From: Hypericum androsaemum
Lineage: Eukaryota; Streptophyta; Magnoliopsida; Malpighiales; Hypericaceae
DNA length: 64,000 nt
Direction of reading: 5' to 3'
Assembly: GCA_963995505.1 (NCBI GenBank)
Contig: OZ023186.1
Coordinates: forward strand, 2,108,001-2,172,000
Positions 50,851 through 63,033 of the stretch are shown here, one piece after another. A program made the position numbers and the translations under genes. Below the pieces are notes generated by a model that saw only the letters and a list, made by a program, of their open reading frames with translations, did not search any database and was not told the origin of the DNA. Within the stretch, counting starts at the first letter, position 1, and every line of letters starts with the position of its first letter.

Positions 50851-53800
50851 AGGGCCGAGTTAGAAGGTTGCTAGTGGGCATGGGAGGCGGGCTTATTGCA
50901 ACGGCGTACGAATTCGTAAAATTTGAATCAAATACATACTTACCTGAATCCAAATTCCTCTAACACTTAACTCTCGTTGTTGCAAATTTTGGCTCCCCTT
51001 TTATTTTCCTTTCTGCCGGCCCTCGGTTTCATCCTCGATCTTTTAATCAGAATTTGTTACGTGCTTAATAGAACAGCTATTTGTTGCTCATTAAGGTTCT
51101 GTTCAAGATTTGGAAATGAAGTTCTCATGATTTTTGTTTAGCATTACTGTGGTGTCCGATGAGGTTTTAAAGATGGTTTGCTCATTAAGAGCTAACATTA
51201 GACGTGTAAATTAACTAGCAAGAGTTAAATCTCGAATTCAAACTTCATAAATACAATTACTTTATGTCAAAAGGCATTATGCACTTTCTTATGTCATGAG
51301 ACATTGACTTTCAAACTTAAATCACAAAATATCTGCAATGCTATTTCTTTTACTGTGTTTTTTTTGGGTGGAGATCTCATCCGCGATTTGGTAGCAAGAG
51401 AATCAGATCAAGATTTTTTACATGTGGAATTTATTGATAGACGCAGGATAGGGTCTACGTATAACAATATTAATACGAGAATATCTTTATAAAATCAAAC
51501 GTAAAATATAGACGTTGAGTTGTCGTCCGCTTGACACTCCTCTGCGTGTTTTTTAAATTCTCGAGTAAAATTACACTTGTTAAAAAAACAGAAAAAATAA
51601 TAGGGGAAATCTTTGATGATGAGAAACATGATCACGGAGTCTAAATAAACGGAAGAAGAATAAACTCGCTAAAGTGGAGCTTCATTATTATAGATTGATA
51701 CACCGATTGGCTTACTTCCTGCAAGATTATAACTAATTAGATGGTGAAATCTGTAAATTTGGTAAGTTTGTCAGCAATTAGGTATTAAGAAAAAATAATA
51801 AACAATCTAATACCGGTGTTAAATGTAATTTGTAAATACGAGGTTTAATATAAAAACATTGCCGTTCCAAAAAAAAAAATCTAATGGTGCAAGTAATTAA
51901 TGTACAACTTAGCTTATTTTCCATCCTAAATTTTTAATAGCTAATTTAATTGTAAATTTTAAGGGGCGTACCTTGTTGTAGTTTCCTCGTTCCAACTTCC
52001 AAATCTGAGTTAAAAAATGTACAAAAAAGTATCTAATTAATTTTAGAAAAAATTATGTTCAGGTCCCTGTAGTTTGTCGTCCCTCCCTCTAGGATCCCTG
52101 AGTTTCTAAATTCCTTCCTGACGTCCCCCAAGTTTGGTTTTATAAACTCACGGGTCTCCCGCTGATGTCATGAGTTCTTTTTTTCATTTTTTTGTCATGA
52201 CCAAAATGCCCTTAAACAAAAACGAAAAATTTACCTTCAACCTATTGAACACCAAGAACACCAATCAATTTTTTAATGGATTCTACCATATTTATTTATT
52301 AGAATTTTATTTATTTTTATTAATTTACTATTATGTACAGAGTATTACTCACTGTCTTATATTCTCAAACTATTCATGTGTCACGTCACAATATTAATTT
52401 TATATGATTTAGCCTGGCCCAACCTGTCTCAGTCCAGCCTAATGCTAAACTCACATTTAGAAGCTCCCTATAGTTTTCCATGGTTGGTGGCCATGAAGTT
52501 ACCATCTCCGGACCAGGCCCACCCTCTATCTATCTGCGTAGTTTATGGGCCATCCGATAGATCGACGAAGCTTGGGACTCGCCTCATCGACGAAACTGCC
52601 CCCGGGCCCCGTGAGCGGCTTCGAGCAACGACATTAATGGATATTAATGGAGGGTCGAGCTCAATGGTCCCTTTGGATCTTCAAGACTGGACCTCGCCGA
52701 CATTCGAAAGGGAGGTTAGGGCGCGCTAGAAATGAAGGAGGGCCGAGCTCGTAGGCTGCTAGGGGACGTGGGAGACAGACTTGTTGAGAATACTACATTG
52801 CTTAGTGCAAGTGTGATAAGTTTGTTTACAAGTGTGAAAAATCCATCTACCCATTGAATTACATTTTTTGGTTGAATATTGAGATTCTTGACTTGGTAGC
52901 AGAGAGGGTTGATCACGTGCCCATTGTTGTGCTCCTACAACCTCCATTTTCTCACACGTTGGACAAGTCAAAGCTCATACAATCTTCGACTTGATGGGTA
53001 TCATTTGAGGAGGCGTGTTGAGAATATCGTACTGCTTAGTGCAAGAGTAGTTGGCTTATTTATAAATGTGAAAATAAAAGAGGGCCGAGTTCGAAGGTTG
53101 CTAGTGGGTGTGGGAGGCGGGCTTATTGCAACAGCATACGAATTCGTAAAATTTGAATCCAATACATACTTAACTGAATCCAAATTACTCTAACACTTAA
53201 CTCTCGTTGTTGCAAATTTTGGCTCCCCCTTTATTTTCCTTTCTACCGGCCCTCGGTTTCATCCTCGATCTTTTAATCAGAATTTGTTACGTGCTTAATA
53301 GAACAGCTATTTGTTGCTCATTAAGGTTCTGTTCAAGATTTGGAAATGAAGTTCTCATGATTTTTGTTTAGCATTACTGTGGTGTCCGATGAGGTTTTAA
53401 AGATGGTTTGCTCATTAAGAGCTAACATTAGACGTGTAAATTAACTAGCAAGAGTTAAATCTCGAATTCAAACTTCATAAATACAATTACTTTATGTCAA
53501 AAGGCATTATGCACTTTCTTATGTCATGAGACATTGACTTTCAAACTTAAATCACAAAATATCTGCAATGCTATTTCTTTTACTGTGTTTTTTTTGGGTG
53601 GAGATCTCATCCGCGATTTGGTAGCAAGAGAATCAGATCAAGATTTTTTACATGTGGAATTTATTGATAGACGCAGGATAGGGTCTACGTATAACAATAT
53701 TGATACGAGAATATCTTTATAAAATCAAACGTAAAATATAGACGTTGAGTTGTCGTCCGCTTGACACTCCTCTGCGTGTTTTTTAAATTCTCGAGTAAAA

Positions 53801-56500
53801 TTACACTTGTTAAAAAAACAGAAAAAATAATAGGGGAAATCTTTGATGATGAGAAACATGATCACGGAGTCTAAATAAACGGAAGAAGAATAAACTCGCT
53901 AAAGTGGAGCTTCATTATTATAGATTGATACACCGATTGGCTTACTTCCTGCAAGATTATAACTAATTAGATGGTGAAATCTGTAAATTTGGTAAGTTTG
54001 TCAGCAATTAGGTATTAAGAAAAAATAATAAACAATCTAATACCGGTGTTAAATGTAATTTGTAAATACGAGGTTTAATATAAAAACATTGCCGTTCCAA
54101 AAAAAAAAATCTAATGGTGCAAGTAATTAATGTACAACTTAGCTTATTTTCCATCCTAAATTTTTAATAGCTAATTTAATTGTAAATTTTAAGGGGCGTA
54201 CCTTGTTGTAGTTTCCTCGTTCCAACTTCCAAATCTGAGTTAAAAAATGTACAAAAAAGTATCTAATTAATTTTAGAAAAAATTATGTTCAGGTCCCTGT
54301 AGTTTGTCGTCCCTCCCTCTAGGATCCCTGAGTTTCTAAATTCCTTCCTGACGTCCCCCAAGTTTGGTTTTATAAACTCCCGGGTCTCCCGCTGATGTCA
54401 TGAGTTCTTTTTTTCATTTTTTTGTCATGACCAAAATGCCCTTAAACAAAAACGAAAAATTTACCTTCAACCTATTGAACACCAAGAACACCAATCAATT
54501 TTTTAATGGATTCTACCATATTTATTTATTAGAATTTTATTTATTTTTATTAATTTACTATTATGTACAGAGTATTACTCACTGTCCTATATTCTCAAAC
54601 TATTCATGTGTCACGTCACAATATTAATTTTATCTGATTTAGCCCGGCCCAACCTGTCTCAGTCCAGCCTAATGCTAAACTCACATTTAGAAGCTCCCTA
54701 TAGTTTTCCATGGTTGGTGGCCATGAAGTTACCATCTCCGGACCAGGCCCACCCTCTATCTATCTGCGTAGTTTATGGGCCATCCGATAGATCGACGAAG
54801 CTTGGGACTCGCCTCGTCGACGAAACTGCCCCCGGGCCCCGTGAGCGGCTTCGAGCAACGACATTAATGGATATTAATGGAGGGTCGAGCTCAATGGTCC
54901 CTTTGGATCTTCAAGACTGGACCTCGCCGACATTCGAAAGGGAGGTTAGGGCGCGCTAGAAATGAAGGAGGGCCGAGCTCGTAGGCTGCTAGGGGACGTG
55001 GGAGACAGACTTGTTGAGAATACTACATTGCTTAGTGCAAGTGTGATAAGTTTGTTTACAAGTGTGAAAAATCCATCTACCCATTGAATTACATTTTTTG
55101 GTTGAATATTGAGATTCTTGACTTGGTAGCAGAGAGGGTTGATCACGTGCCCATTGTTGTGCTCCTACAACCTCCATTTTCTCACACGTTGGACAAGTCA
55201 AAGCTCATACAATCTTCGACTTGATGGGTATCATTTGAGGAGGCCTGTTGAGAATATCGTACTGCTTAGTGCAAGAGTAGTTGGCTAATTTATAAATGTG
55301 AAAATGAAAGAGGGCCGAGTTCGAAGGTTGCTAGTGGGTGTGGGCGGCGGGCTTATTTCAACAGCATACGAATTCGTAAAATTTGAATCCAATACATACT
55401 TAACTGAATCCAAATTACTCTAACACTTAACTCTCGTTGTTGCAAATTTTGGCTCCCCCTTTATTTTCCTTTCTACCGGCCCTCGGTTTCATCCTCGATC
55501 TTTTAATCAGAATTTGTTACGTGCTTAATAGAACAGCTATTTGTTGCTCATTAAGGTTCTGTTCAAGATTTGGAAATGAAGTTCTCATGATTTTTGTTTA
55601 GCATTACTGTGGTGTCCGATGAGGTTTTAAAGATGGTTTGCTCATTAAGAGCTAACATTAGATGTGTAAATTAACTAGCAAGAGTTAAATCTCGAATTCG
55701 AACTTCATAAATACAATTACTTTATGTCAAAAGGCATTATGCACTTTCTTATGTCATGAGACATTGACTTTCAAACTTAAATCACAAACTATCTGCAATG
55801 CTATTTCTTTTACTGTGTTTTTTTTGGGTGGAGATCTCATCCGCGATTTGGTAGCAAGAGAATCAGATCAAGATTTTTTACATGTGGAATTTATTGATAG
55901 ACGCAGGATAGGGTCTGCGTATAACAATATTGATACGAGAATATCTTTATAAAATCAAACGTAAAATATAGACGTTGAGTTGTCGTCCGCTTGACAATCC
56001 TCTGCGTGTTTTTTAAATTCTCGAGTAAAATTACACTTGTTAAAAAAACAGAAAAAATAAGAGGGGAAATCTTTGATGATTAGAAACATGATCACGGAAT
56101 CTAAATAAACGGAAGAAGAATAAACTCGCTAAAGTGGAGCTTCATTATAGATTGATACACCGATTGGCTTACTTCCTGCAAGATTATAACTAATTAGATG
56201 GTGAAATCTGTAAATTTGGTAAGTTTGTCAGCAATTATGTATTAAGGAAAAATAATAAATAATCTAATACCGGTGTTAAATGTAATTTGTAAATACGAGG
56301 TTTAATATAAAAACATTGCCGTTCCAAAAAAAAATCTAATGGTGCAAGTAATTAATGTACAACTTAGCTTATTTTCCATCCTAAATCGTTAATAGCTAAT
56401 TTAATTGTAAAATTTAAGGGGCGTACCTTCTTGTAGTTTCCTCGTTCCAACTTCCAAATCTGAGTAAAAAAATGTACAAAAAAGTATCTAATTAATTTTA

Positions 56501-57850
56501 GGAAAAATTATGCTCAGTTCCCTGTAGTTTGTCGTCCCTCCCTCTAGGGTCCCTGCATTTCTAAATTCCTTCCTGACGTCCCCCAAGTTTGGTTTTATAA
56601 ACTCTTGGGTCTCCCGCTGATGTCATAAGTCCTTTTTTTTCATTTTTTGGTCATAGAAATGACCAAAATGCCCTTAAACAAAAAAAACTTACCTTCTTCA
56701 ACCTATTGAACACCAAGAACACCGATCAACAACAACCAAGAACACCAACCAACGAAGAATAACTACCGCGAGAAAATGATTCAATAACACAGATTTTTAA
56801 CCCAATTACTGCCCGAATTATAACAACGGAATGGAAATTAAATTAACCGCGAGAAAATGACGAATCGAGATCTTCTTCAACGAGCTTCAACAAGAATGGA
56901 ATCGGTGCATCGGCGGTGTCGACCAGTGCCGACGGAGATGCCGGCCCCAGGCGCACTTCCAAGGTCGAAGCACCTCCACCGATTCACCGACGTCCCCTTC
57001 CCGAGCACCTTTGCCAACGCACGAAGCAGGTCTGCTGCGCCTTCAAACCCTAATTCCAACAACCAGAACTGCTGTCGCCTCCCTCCGCCGTCAAGGCTGC
57101 CCTCCGCCCCTGCCGGTAGTCTCCACCATCGAGGCCGCCCTCCACCCCGTTTCTCCCCGCCTCCGCCCCCGTCGCGGCTAAGCATCTGGTAACTGTCAAA
57201 CAGGTGTGAAGAGCGTTGAGGTGGACGAAGCCAAAGATTTGGTAACCGTCAAGGGAACGATGGAGCCCGAGGAGCTTGCCTCCTCCCTCTACCTCAGGGA
57301 CAAGCTCAAGTGGATCGTCGAGGACGCCGGCGGAGATAAGAAGGAGATGATGGTTTCTAGATCAGATTCTTTTAATTTAGGGATTCTTTTAACTATAGTG
57401 GGGAACTAATAATTGGCTCGATCAGATTTAGGGCTTTGTCTCTAATCCCTCTTCTAATTGATTCTTTTAATTTAGGGCTTCTTTTAATTTACGGCTTTTG
57501 GTTGTTTGTTAATTCCAACGAAGAAGTTTGTAATTTTCTAGTTTTAGTTGATAATCCCAGTTTTTGGTTAATTGTTCATCGAAGGAGAGAGGAGATGGAG
57601 GGGAGAGGGACGGGGAACAAGGGTCATTTTTATATGTTTTTTAAAATTTTAATTCCAAGGGTATAACAGTCATTTTATAAATAAAACAATAATAAACAAT
57701 AATTAAAATTTTAATTCTAAGGGTACGACATCAGCAAGAGACCCGAGAGTTTCTAAAACCAAACTTGGGGGACGTCAGGAAGGATTTTAGAAACGTAGGG
57801 ACCCTAGAGGGAGGGACGCCAAACTACAGGGATCTGAGCGTAATTTTTCC
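56501..57850. mobile_element. Pack-MULE with 9-bp TSD and heavy-metal-domain fragment
   Basis: The element is 1350 bp. TIRs begin GGAAAAATTATGCTCAG (left) and, reverse-complemented, GGAAAAATTACGCTCAG (right), and extend about 150-200 bp. Perfect duplications TTAATTTTA lie at 56492-56500 and 57851-57859. It belongs to the same TIR family as 26257-27640. The GC-rich centre (56870-57360) contains genic DNA. Its left 200 bp is the piece repeated at the end of each upstream tandem unit. Confidence 0.92.
57203..57360 (+). pseudogene. Captured heavy-metal-associated (HMA/HIPP) domain fragment
   Basis: The frame reads GVKSVEVDEAKDLVTVKGTM and then EPEELASSLYLRDKLKWIVE. This is the second half of an HMA domain as found in heavy metal-associated isoprenylated plant proteins: the GV-x-S-V-x-V-D strand, the VTVKGT strand and the following helix. 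The metal-binding CXXC part is absent upstream and no CaaX end follows. An acceptor-like AACAG precedes it, matching an exon boundary of the donor. It is a fragment, not a gene. Confidence 0.7.
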
Positions 57851-58059
57851 TTAATTTTATGAGTAAACAAAGGCAGTAAAAGCTTGTAGGAATAACAATA
57901 TTATTCTTCCTTTCTCCTTAATTCTTAAAGTTTGAATTTTTTGTGTTGTAATACAAAGAATCATAATTAATGAAATAGAAATGTTCACAAGTATAAAATT
58001 TTTATGATGGAAAGAAAATTCAACTCTGTGTCGTAGTTTGCAAAGACTAAAAACATTAC

Positions 58060-60050
58060 CTGGAAGATCAAATATATTGCGAGAATAGCATGTGCTGGTA
58101 TCATGATACTCTGATTAAAAACCTGTTCATAGACATAAATAAGTATTTTATAAATTTAGTAATAACATATAATTATTAATGTCGTTAAAACCATAAGATA
58201 TGACATGAATCCAATTACCTGAGGCATGAAAATAGAAGTTATGATAGCACCGACATAATTTAGAAGCAGAGATCCACAACCGAACAATACAATTTTTCTT
58301 GGTCCACAGATTGATGCTAAAGTCGGTACGTTATATCTGTTACATTTAACCATTTTAAATTGAAATTAATCGAGATATAAAATAAAATAAACAAAATAAC
58401 ACAAGCCAATTGTTTAAATCAATTATAAGGGGAAAATAAAATTAACAACTCACTCTTTGTCTCCTTCCAAATCTTCGATATCTTTCCATGCACCAGCAAC
58501 TAGTGAAAATAATGTGAAGAATATTTCCATAAATATCACGGGCCCACTGCATGCCATTAGTTAGTAAAGTGTATAGTCAAACTATAACAACAACAATTTA
58601 AATGAAATATGTTATTATTCTTTTGACCAAAGTATATGTTAACAAAAAGAAAAAAAATCACCTCAATTCAAATGAAAGTCCCATGATATTTCTTGCTGCA
58701 CTTGACAAGCCTAGAGGATATGCTATTCCAGTCTAACAGAAGCAATTGAAATTTTGAATCCATTAAAATTTTGAAACTAAATTGCTCGAGTAATCCATTA
58801 AAAACCTATGTACACTATTAAGTTATAATATCCGTACCAAGCCAAAAGTAAGAATTGCGCCAAAGGTAGATCTCTTCAAAGAAAACGGAGGGACGGAATA
58901 TAATGATCCAAGGACAATCAAGTAGAGGACGTATATGAGTAGCGGAGCCGATTTTAGAAGTATAGGAATGGTTATTCCAATTGATAAAAAACTTATCACC
59001 AATATCCATGCAATTTGAAGCGATAATTCTCCTGAAGCTAGAGGATAACTATCAGGTTTGTTGATCCTGTAAAATTTAAAAAATTATAATGTCGATATGA
59101 TAAATTCGATGTTCGAGAAAAAAAATGACAAATATATACGTACTTGTCAATTTCGATGTCGTAAATTTGGTTGATGCCATTTATGTAACCATTTGTGCAA
59201 AGTAAAGAAACAAGAGCAACACTTGCTTTTAGAAGTTGAATCCGCTTGGGCATCGCCACCATATGACCGTTCTTCATCCATGTTCTTATCATTATCCCAC
59301 TGCGTCAACAAGATCTCTAATTTATTTTATTCTTTGATAAATGATAATTTACTAAACTATTAAGAAAAATATTTACTAACAAATACTAGTTGAGATCAAC
59401 TAGTGAAGGAGTTGTTATAGATTTCGAATTCGAGTTATTGGAAATGCAATAAATATTTGATAGGAGAATTTTGTCAATTTTTAAATATTCTACCATCTCA
59501 AACTTGGATTAATCGGCTTAATAGCCGACATGCGGTTATCAAGCAGTATAAACCAAAAAAATAAGAAAAATATTTATTTACGAGAAAAACAACACGAAGC
59601 ACGGCTTACGTGAATGCAACAGTTGTTCCGATTAGGACAGGAAGTTTCATGAATCGCAGCACTACGTCAAGGAACTGCAACACTTTCCTGATGGCTGAAT
59701 CAGATTTATCTTCCTCAACCCGATCTGCAGTAATAGCCTGCAAAAATAGAAGTTAACGAAGTTCAAGTAGCAAGTGGTTTAAAATTCATCAATCGAGGCT
59801 TGGCCTAACATATGTCATGTACCTTAATTGAAGGAATCGACTTGCGGCCGCAACATCGCTGACGAGCAATTACTGGGGAACTATTTTTCGAGTTGTTGAA
59901 GCGATTTTTAGATAGAGGGGGAATATGGTATTGGAAGCATCCGACTTTTGTTGGGACAAAAACGTTTCTATTATTAAAATGTTTGGTTTGTTGGAGAAAT
60001 TTTGCAGATGAAAACCCAGGAGACAATGTGCGTGAGATCTCCATTATCAC
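58060..60050 (-). CDS. Plastid UbiA aromatic prenyltransferase, last exon not found
   Basis: Eight exons (59823-60050, 59610-59737, 59144-59299, 58838-59066, 58662-58732, 58454-58546, 58219-58336, 58060-58122) join in phase to 362 codons. The first 76 residues look like a chloroplast transit peptide. Both prenyl-diphosphate motifs are intact: NQIYDIEIDKINKPDSYPLA near 161-181 and KDIEDLEGDKE, followed by VPTLAS. Several hydrophobic helices follow the UbiA plan. The family includes homogentisate phytyl/geranylgeranyl transferases (tocopherol synthesis) and flavonoid or coumarin prenyltransferases. After exon 8 (ends IYLIFQ, donor GTAATG) I find no terminal exon with the usual C-terminal helix before the Pack-MULE at 57850; about 35-40 residues are missing. 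It may be a 3'-truncated pseudogene or have a distant exon. Confidence 0.85.
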
Positions 60051-60406
60051 AGATAATTGAAGAGCGGATATGGAGGGTGGAAGGCACCGATCCTGAAGAG
60101 CAGGTATGGAGGCTGTAAGGGAGAACTGGGAGAAATGATGGGCTTAAATAGCATCTCGAACCTATATATTTATTTAATTGGCACCAAGGATCTTGTAAAT
60201 GTAAGAGTGATCATACGTTATATTCGAATCTCAATTAGTCTGAGCGAGTAGATTTTCGGATATATAAAATAACCCTGCTGTACACACGCAACTACTTTAC
60301 TTTTTACGCTTTACAAAGATTCTTTTATTATTATTTTCTTTAAGGGATTTAATTGTTTATTTAAAGAACCATCAAACATAACCAACCATAGGCGGCCTAA
60401 TTTGTA
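60051..60406 (-). other. Prenyltransferase upstream region
   Basis: No gene is seen. A 27-30-bp partial duplication (GGTATGGAGGCTGTAAGG against GGATATGGAGGGTGGAAGG) lies at 60064-60121. Confidence 0.35.
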
Positions 60407-60679
60407 GGGTAAATTATTGTCGGTTCTTGGGATATATTGAAATAGACAATTTGGTCACTGAATTTCTGAAAAGGCCCAGAAAAAAACCCTCATCCGCAAG
60501 GGGCGGGTCCCATGGCCTCATCGGCATTAAAATGGGAGAGCCATCCCACCAAAATGGGGTTCAAATTCAGTGGGGACATGGGTAATCCCCACTGAAAGGG
60601 ACAGTGGTAATATTGAAAATACAATAATTAAAAAAATATCAGTAAAATAATACAATTTATGGGAATACAAGTATGAGAA

Positions 60680-61005
60680 TATTGGTTTCCATTTTATCGG
60701 ATATTGGTTTTCATCTTTTATGCTATTGGTTTCATTCTACTATGATATTGGTTTTATTCTACTATGTTATTGGTTTCCATCTTCTGACATTGGTTTCATT
60801 CTACTATGATATTGGTTTCATTCCACCGTGATATAGGTTTCATTCTACTATGATATTGGTTTCCATCTTCTATGTTATTGGTTTCGTTCTACTATGATAT
60901 TGGTTTCATTCTACTATGATATTGGTTTCCATCTTCTCAAATATTGGTTTCATTCTTCTATGATATTGGTTTCATTCCACCGTGATATTGGTTTTCATTC
61001 CACGT
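60680..61005. repeat. Minisatellite, GATATTGGTTTC core
   Basis: About 14 copies of a 20-25-bp unit such as ATTCTACTATGATATTGGTT, with alternating CATTCTACTAT and CATCTTCTAT spacers. The core is the same as at 13385-14000. Confidence 0.88.
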
Positions 61006-61107
61006 CTCACGTGGCAATTAAAGTAAGTCAAAATAATAATAAAAATCAAAGAATAAAATTCAATTAATCAAATTAAACGCGACAAAATCAAAACCAAGAA
61101 ACACAGC

Positions 61108-61300
61108 GACCGGGGGGTGGCGGGATCGGGGGGGAGGCGATCGGGGGGGGGGGGGGGGGGGAATCGGAGGCGAATCAGGGGGGGCGACCGGGAGGGTGGC
61201 GGGATCGGGAGGGAGGCGATCGGAGGGGGGGGGATCGGAGGCGGATCGGAGAGGGGGGGGAGGCGAGGGGAGAAGGAGGACGACAGTGAGGCGGGGGCAA
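61108..61300 (+). repeat. Poly-G / G-tract region, G-quadruplex potential
   Basis: Runs of 5 to 18 G residues separated by ATCGG or AGGCGA occur throughout, including an uninterrupted run near 61145-61160. The tract can fold into G-quadruplexes on the plus strand. Downstream to 61500 there are repeats of GACGGGGAGGCGAGCGACGG. Long open frames here are a composition effect. Confidence 0.75.
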
Positions 61301-61879
61301 AGTCTGGTTGAGCGACTGTGAGGCGAGTTAACGGGGAGGCGAGCAAAGTACGACGAAGCGAGGACAACGGGGAGCAACGGCGACCCGAGGCGGGCCAAGT
61401 CCGGTTGAGCGACGGTGCTGCGAGTTGACGGGGAGGCGAGCGACGGTGCTGCGAGATGACGGGGAGGCGAGCGACGGAGCGGCGAAGCAAGGAGGCGAGC
61501 GACAGGAGCGGCGGTTGCGAAGGACGACGGGACGGAGGCAAAGGGATGAAGACGATGACGAGGAGGTGGGAGGTGTGTGGTGGAGGGTCACTGGGCAGAA
61601 GGGAGAAAGGTTGGGGGAGGAGGCGGCGGGATTGTGAAACAATAAAGATGAGGGACTAAAAGCCCCAGAAATCTCTAGCATTTGTTAGGAGGAGGTATTT
61701 CATTTGTTAGTATGTTTGGGTAAAAACTCGAAAATATCCTCAACAGATTTTGGCCGTCAGATCTATAAAAAAAGAATTTGATCAAATCTAAGAGTCCATA
61801 TTTAGTCCATACCATGGGGATGACTTTTATGTAGTCCCCTGAATCCAAATCCACCAAAATGTGGTCGTAACGAGTAACG

Positions 61880-62690
61880 CTGACACTATTATGGGTGATT
61901 TTGCTCCAGAGATGCCGACGTCGACTCATTCTCTGTTAGAGATTCTCTGCCCGGTGGCAGCTTCGGTTGAAACAGGTGGGCGAGGAGAGAGAAAGGGGTG
62001 TAGTGGTTGAATCGGTTGACTTCCCATCGTTTGGTTTGTGGCTTTTGGAAACGACGTCGTCACTGATGGTGACGTAGGCACAGATATTTTCATTATTTCT
62101 AGTTGGACATTTATATTTGGTCTTTCATGTTTTTGGGCCCGTTTTGTCATATTTGGGCTTTTACTAGTTTTAGACCTTTTATGGTATATTAGGATTTGCT
62201 TACCTCTTTATATAGGTTAGCTACGTATTGGATGATACAGAGTTGAGAGTTGAATATTGTTGAACCCTGATGATTTTATTGAAAGAGTGTTTCTCTTTCG
62301 TTACGGCTGAGCCGTGTGTTTCCAATCCCCTTTTCTTGATTTGAGCAGTGACACGCTCAAACCTGTCTTCGAGATAACCCTAGAGAGTTAGGCGATGCAT
62401 TGGGCCCCTTTCGATCTAGTTTTATCCTGCATTTTCCACCTCCGAAATTGTCATATCCCTTTTATTTTATTTTCGCTTCCGCTACGCTACGTCATATGGT
62501 TTGGTGTGCAACAGTGGCGGTTTTGGTATAGGTTCACTTGTCGCTTTTTGTTGGTTGATTTTGGTGTTCGCCGGAAAAATTACTGGAGGTTGGCCGGGGA
62601 AGATGATCGAAGTTGGTGTTCGCAGAAAAAATGATCGGAGAAGATGACTAGAGGTTTAGGTTGACCAGAGACAAGGTATGACTAGAAGAT
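61880..62690 (+). mobile_element. LTR-like retroelement remnant
   Basis: TTTATATAGG near 62207 followed by a 150-bp leader with T-rich tracts resembles an LTR promoter. A phrase CCTAGAGAGTTAGGCG...GCCCCTTTCGATCT at 62380-62425 recurs in inverted orientation at about 63093-63140, and GTCATATCCCTT...CTTCCGCTACGCTACGTCA at 62451-62495 recurs in direct orientation at 63171-63212. Ends are not defined. Confidence 0.4.
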
Positions 62691-62879
62691 AACATCAGCC
62701 AGGGACGTGAGTAAAATTTAATTAAATTACAGGGACGGCTACATATATTTCAGAAATACAGGGACCAAATCATCTATTTGACTTGGGACCTGAAAATTAT
62801 ACGCCCTAATTTAAAACTTGTTACTTGAAAACATGCAACATAGTATTATACTAATATTATGTTCGTATAAACTAACTAA

Positions 62880-63033
62880 TAACATTTCGGGAGGGAGATA
62901 GTATGTGACCATCTAGCAAGTCGTAGAGAGTTGCTTGTTTGAGACTGGATGATCCATGTTCAACTTATTTGGCGAGAGGGTAATTGTGTGGTAGATGCGC
63001 TCTTGAGAGATGCTGATGTAGCGTTGCGGAATT
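62880..63033 (+). pseudogene. Non-LTR retrotransposon RNase H fragment
   Basis: The frame ending at 63033 reads VQLIWREGNCVVDALLRDA before a stop. This is the C-terminal signature (REGN-x-V-x-D-A-L) of the RNase H domain found in plant LINEs and derived RVT_3 proteins. Only about 25 residues are clear and an upstream stop breaks the frame. Confidence 0.55.

Larger units (their letters stand above)
49460..56740. repeat. Three tandem copies of a 2.2-kb unit
   Basis: Unit starts align at 49460, 52257 and 54487. Copies two and three are offset by exactly 2230 bp and nearly identical; copy one is more diverged, lacks about 45 bp near 49540, and holds a 633-bp Cassandra insertion. Each unit ends with about 200 bp of Pack-MULE left terminus (52056-52256, 54286-54486, and 56501-56740 where the MULE is complete). 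Units share a TRIM-like LTR pair and the SINE-like repeat. No unit carries a convincing gene; open frames of 62, 66, 70, 75 and 117 codons recur simply because the units are copies. Confidence 0.93.
60563..61846. mobile_element. GGGGAC-family transposon with minisatellite and G-rich core
   Basis: The left end reads AAATTCAGTGGGGACATG and the right end, reverse-complemented, GGATTCAGGGGACTACATAA. The right subterminal part (CCATGGGGATGACTTTTATG) matches the right end of 63560-63685. Inside are the GATATTGGTTT minisatellite and a 500-bp G-rich stretch. No clear target duplication is seen. Confidence 0.6.
60407..62806. mobile_element. Candidate nested long-TIR MULE, 2.4 kb
   Basis: The left end GGGTAAATTATTGTCGG through TTGGTCACTGAATTTCTGAAA is matched, reverse-complemented, by the right end GGGCGTATAATTTTCAGG through TTGGTCCCTGTATTTCTGAAA. 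Flanks taatttgta (60398-60406) and taatttaaa (62807-62815) agree at seven of nine bases. The GGGGAC-family element at 60563-61846 and LTR-like sequence lie inside. Limits are moderately secure. Confidence 0.5.

Noticed and set aside
52376..54959. A 117-codon frame present in two units (52376-52729, 54606-54959)
   Set aside because: Conservation reflects very recent tandem duplication. The first unit is disrupted by an insertion and I see no known domain.
61068..61541. A 157-codon Pro/Ser/Arg-rich minus-strand frame
   Set aside because: It is the complement of a G-rich repeat; long frames occur on both strands and the composition is not protein-like.
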